Shown here piece after piece: positions 62,304 through 64,000 of a stretch of 64,000 nucleotides of DNA; the stretch's first letter is position 1; each line of letters opens with the position of its first letter. Both the position numbers and the translations under genes were made by a program. This stretch comes from Segetibacter koreensis DSM 18137. GTDB taxonomy: Bacteria > Bacteroidota > Bacteroidia > Chitinophagales > Chitinophagaceae. Below the pieces are notes generated by a model that saw only the letters and a program-made list of their open reading frames with translations, searched no databases and had not been told where the DNA came from. The DNA lies in contig NZ_KB893319.1 of the NCBI RefSeq assembly GCF_000374045.1, positions 170 through 64,169 of the forward strand, read 5' to 3'.

Positions 62304-62801
62304 CTGTCGAGTAGAGGGAACTGTTACTTGTAGGTAGCATGGAACACCTCTCATACCACTGTACTTACGGCCTCGTACAGCGTTTCATTAAGTAGTGGCG
62401 ATACGTTAATGTAGAGTCGGGCACTGTTTCATATCCTCGTTTCTTTAGTCTTTGCAGGGTAACAGTTGTTGCCAGTATCAGGCTTTGTGTACCCGCTGTC
62501 ATCCCATTCTTGTTCTGCTGCATGCATAAGAACGGCGCGTGGTCTACACCTAAGCGTACAACATTTTCCCTTTGCGTTCAGGTTTCTTCCAGTCGTACCA
62601 AATGCATTAGTGCTGCCTGTTGCTTACCCAACTGGTCGACGTCTTTAAGTTTGCCTGTTATACTTGCCATTACGAAGTAATTAAGCTATCCTCTGCCAAC
62701 CTCTTTTAGTTTGGCGGCAAGGCTTAATTTACTTTGTGGTTCAAAGTGCTTTTTATATTTTTAGGTCGCCAATAATTTTTAAAACTTAAATTATTCTCAA
62801 A
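62304..62801. other. GC-richer gap, 0.5 kb, containing an interrupted reading frame
   Basis: The stretch 62340-62700 is visibly richer in G and C than its surroundings. It holds an interrupted minus-strand frame (62365-62670). No intact gene or RNA was recognised. Confidence 0.5.
62365..62670 (-). pseudogene. Interrupted reading frame (one in-frame TGA), unknown family
   Basis: From ATG 62670 the frame reads MASITGKLKDVDQLGKQQAA and LMHLVRLEET, meets TGA at 62578-62580, then stays open for 70 codons (including GTQSLILATTVTLQRLKKRG) to TAA at 62365. One stop in 101 codons and a higher GC content than the flanks suggest a transferred and recently inactivated small gene. The second half is also open in another frame for about 50 codons, so the true frame is not certain. 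I do not recognise the family. Confidence 0.35.
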
Positions 62802-63104
62802 ATGGAAGCAAAAACATTTGCCACTGTTACCTCCATATCAATGGTATTAGCCATTACGGTAGCAGTACTCAGCATTATTGGTGTTGCAATCACTGGTCTT
62901 TATCCGGGGATTATTGTGTTATTGTTAGTGGCTCTGATTCCAATTGCTTCTAAGTTTTACGCCAAAAAAATTATTAGCAAGTCCAATGATTTTCAGAGAA
63001 ATTATTACACAACACTCACAATTATTAATTTGCTATTAATTCTAGTCGTGTTATGGATGACATTTGTAATTGTGCATGACCGTGTTCTTCATGACTGTTG
63101 TTGA
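62802..63104 (+). CDS. Small membrane protein, unknown
   Basis: A 100-residue protein with three hydrophobic segments: SISMVLAITVAVLSIIGVAI (about 11-30), PGIIVLLLVALIPIAS (35-50) and TIINLLLILVVLWMTFVIVH (about 72-91), with a Lys-rich loop KFYAKKIISKSNDFQRN between the last two. The C-terminus ends Asp-Cys-Cys. I do not recognise a family. It stands alone between the interrupted frame and the VOC gene. Confidence 0.55.
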   Translation: MEAKTFATVTSISMVLAITVAVLSIIGVAITGLYPGIIVLLLVALIPIASKFYAKKIISKSNDFQRNYYTTLTIINLLLILVVLWMTFVIVHDRVLHDCC

Positions 63105-63264
63105 TTTTTATCCAGGCGTCACATTAACAATTGTAAATCGCAAACTGTAAGCCACCCAAAGTTCGGCAATTCAAAAGTTGGCGCAACCAGCCCTAAACAA
63201 TGTCTCAAATGACCATCATAACAATTATGTTTGATGACTACTTTTGAAAACCAAAATCAATTGT

Positions 63265-63771
63265 ATGCATATGATAGCGTCAAAATCGCCTTTTGTTTCA
63301 AATTTCGCTCAAATCGGGTGGGTAGTAAAAGATATTACAGCTGCGCAAACGTTTTTTAGAGAAGCAATGGGCATAGATAATTTTAGTAAAGCAGAGATCA
63401 TTCGTTTAGAAGAATTTGAATCGACATATTATGGAGAGCCATGTGATGGTGAAAGCCTCGTTTCGATGGCTTACTCGGGTGGCACATTCATCGAACTAAT
63501 TCAGCCCCTTTCAGGAAGCAGTATTTTTCAGGATTATCTTGATAAAAATCCTGCCGGCGGTGTGCATCATGTCGCTTATAGCATACCCGTTGCTAATCTT
63601 GACAAAGTCATTTCCGAAATGGCAAATAAAGGACTCCCAATAATAACGAGCGTTAATCACCCGATTGCCAATATTGTTTTCTTCGACACAACTAAAGACC
63701 TGGGCGTTTTTACGGAAGTAATGGGTATTACAGAAGCCGGTGAAAAGGCAGTTCAGAAAATGAAGAGCTAA
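63265..63771 (+). CDS. VOC family (glyoxalase-fold) protein
   Basis: A 168-residue vicinal oxygen chelate protein. The first beta-alpha-beta unit begins NFAQIGWVVKDITAAQTFFREAMGI, cut here into its strand and helix, and the second at GGVHHVAYSIPVANLDKVISEM. Conserved features of a metal-binding VOC domain are GTFIELIQPL (Glu), GVHHVAY (His) and the last strand DTTKDLGVFTEVMG (Glu). It may act on a small metabolite such as a methylmalonyl- or glyoxal-type substrate; not determinable. ATG 63265 is chosen over TTG 63244. Confidence 0.8.
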   Translation: MHMIASKSPFVSNFAQIGWVVKDITAAQTFFREAMGIDNFSKAEIIRLEEFESTYYGEPCDGESLVSMAYSGGTFIELIQPLSGSSIFQDYLDKNPAGGVHHVAYSIPVANLDKVISEMANKGLPIITSVNHPIANIVFFDTTKDLGVFTEVMGITEAGEKAVQKMKS

Positions 63772-64000
63772 GCAATGTAAAACTGTAAGGTAGTACAATA
63801 CATAAAAGCCTTGATGAAGAGGATATTAATATTTTATAAAAATAAACAAAAGCAAATTTCAAGGATACTGATAATCTATAAATTAACTTCGATGGCTACT
63901 CCTGAGCCTGTTCGCTACACAGAAACAACTTTTAAGAATTAAAAAAGAGTAAGTTCAGAACTTAGCGTGGAAAGTGATTACTTTACCAAATTAATACCGA

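Noticed and set aside
62466-62648. 60-codon plus-strand frame in the GC-richer gap
   Set aside because: It is antisense to the longer interrupted minus-strand frame and has no recognisable features.

Overview
The window looks like chromosomal DNA of an aerobic member of the Bacteroidota, most likely a Chitinophagaceae-type (Chitinophagia) bacterium. The grounds are an alternative complex III operon joined to an aa3 oxidase, low GC, few Shine-Dalgarno sequences, several TAnnTTTG-type promoter elements and many Tat/lipoprotein periplasmic enzymes. The taxonomic call is inference; no rRNA or tRNA gene was seen.

Layout. 1-1.6 kb: tail of an FG-GAP repeat protein, a GNAT acetyltransferase and purN. 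1.8-18.2 kb: a respiratory block, actABCDEF (quinol:cytochrome c oxidoreductase), cytochrome oxidase II and I, heme O synthase (ctaB), two tandem subunit III genes, subunit IV, a SCO copper chaperone and a DUF420 (CtaM-like) protein. Together they carry electrons from quinol through heme c and CuA to oxygen and assemble the oxidase. 18.4-28 kb: mixed housekeeping genes (CocE-type hydrolase, pyrH, ridA, tsaB, an ArsR regulator, a cysteine-free double rhodanese, a zinc phospholipase C/S1-P1-like protein, DUF502, galE) and a DUF47 phosphate-transport regulator followed by what appears to be the wreck of its PiT transporter. 28.5-38.7 kb: a glycosyltransferase, GH1 beta-glucosidase, ppk1, dnaX (with an A9 slippage site that would give a gamma-like short form), proA and a lipoprotein hydrolase.

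39.1-53.7 kb: the main accessory locus, two divergent groups around a 0.7-kb control region. Minus strand: Gfo/Idh/MocA dehydrogenase, TIM-barrel isomerase, cytochrome c lipoprotein. Plus strand: two MFS permeases, TIM-barrel protein, GMC flavoprotein, subunit-3 protein, Gfo/Idh/MocA protein, second subunit-3 protein, third TIM-barrel protein, NIPSNAP protein and an alpha/beta esterase. Five of these carry Tat-type signals. The set resembles glycoside 3-dehydrogenase/3-keto-glycoside pathways: oxidise a sugar at C3 in the periplasm, pass electrons to cytochrome c and cleave or epimerise the keto sugar. No DUF1080 keto-glycoside hydrolase is present, so the cleaving enzyme would have to be one of the TIM-barrel proteins.

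53.8-64 kb: a class II cyclic-nucleotide phosphodiesterase, a small frameshifted gene, a small DUF5679-like protein, gyrB, a UspA-like protein, xerD, icd, then a less ordinary end with a DUF2971 gene, a GC-richer interrupted reading frame, a small membrane protein and a VOC-family protein.

The observations most worth following are the dnaX slippage site, the PiT pseudogene, the cysteine-free ArsR/rhodanese pair, the exported keto-sugar locus with two subunit-3 genes, a 65-70 bp interspersed repeat, and a canonical EF-hand loop inside the DUF420 protein.
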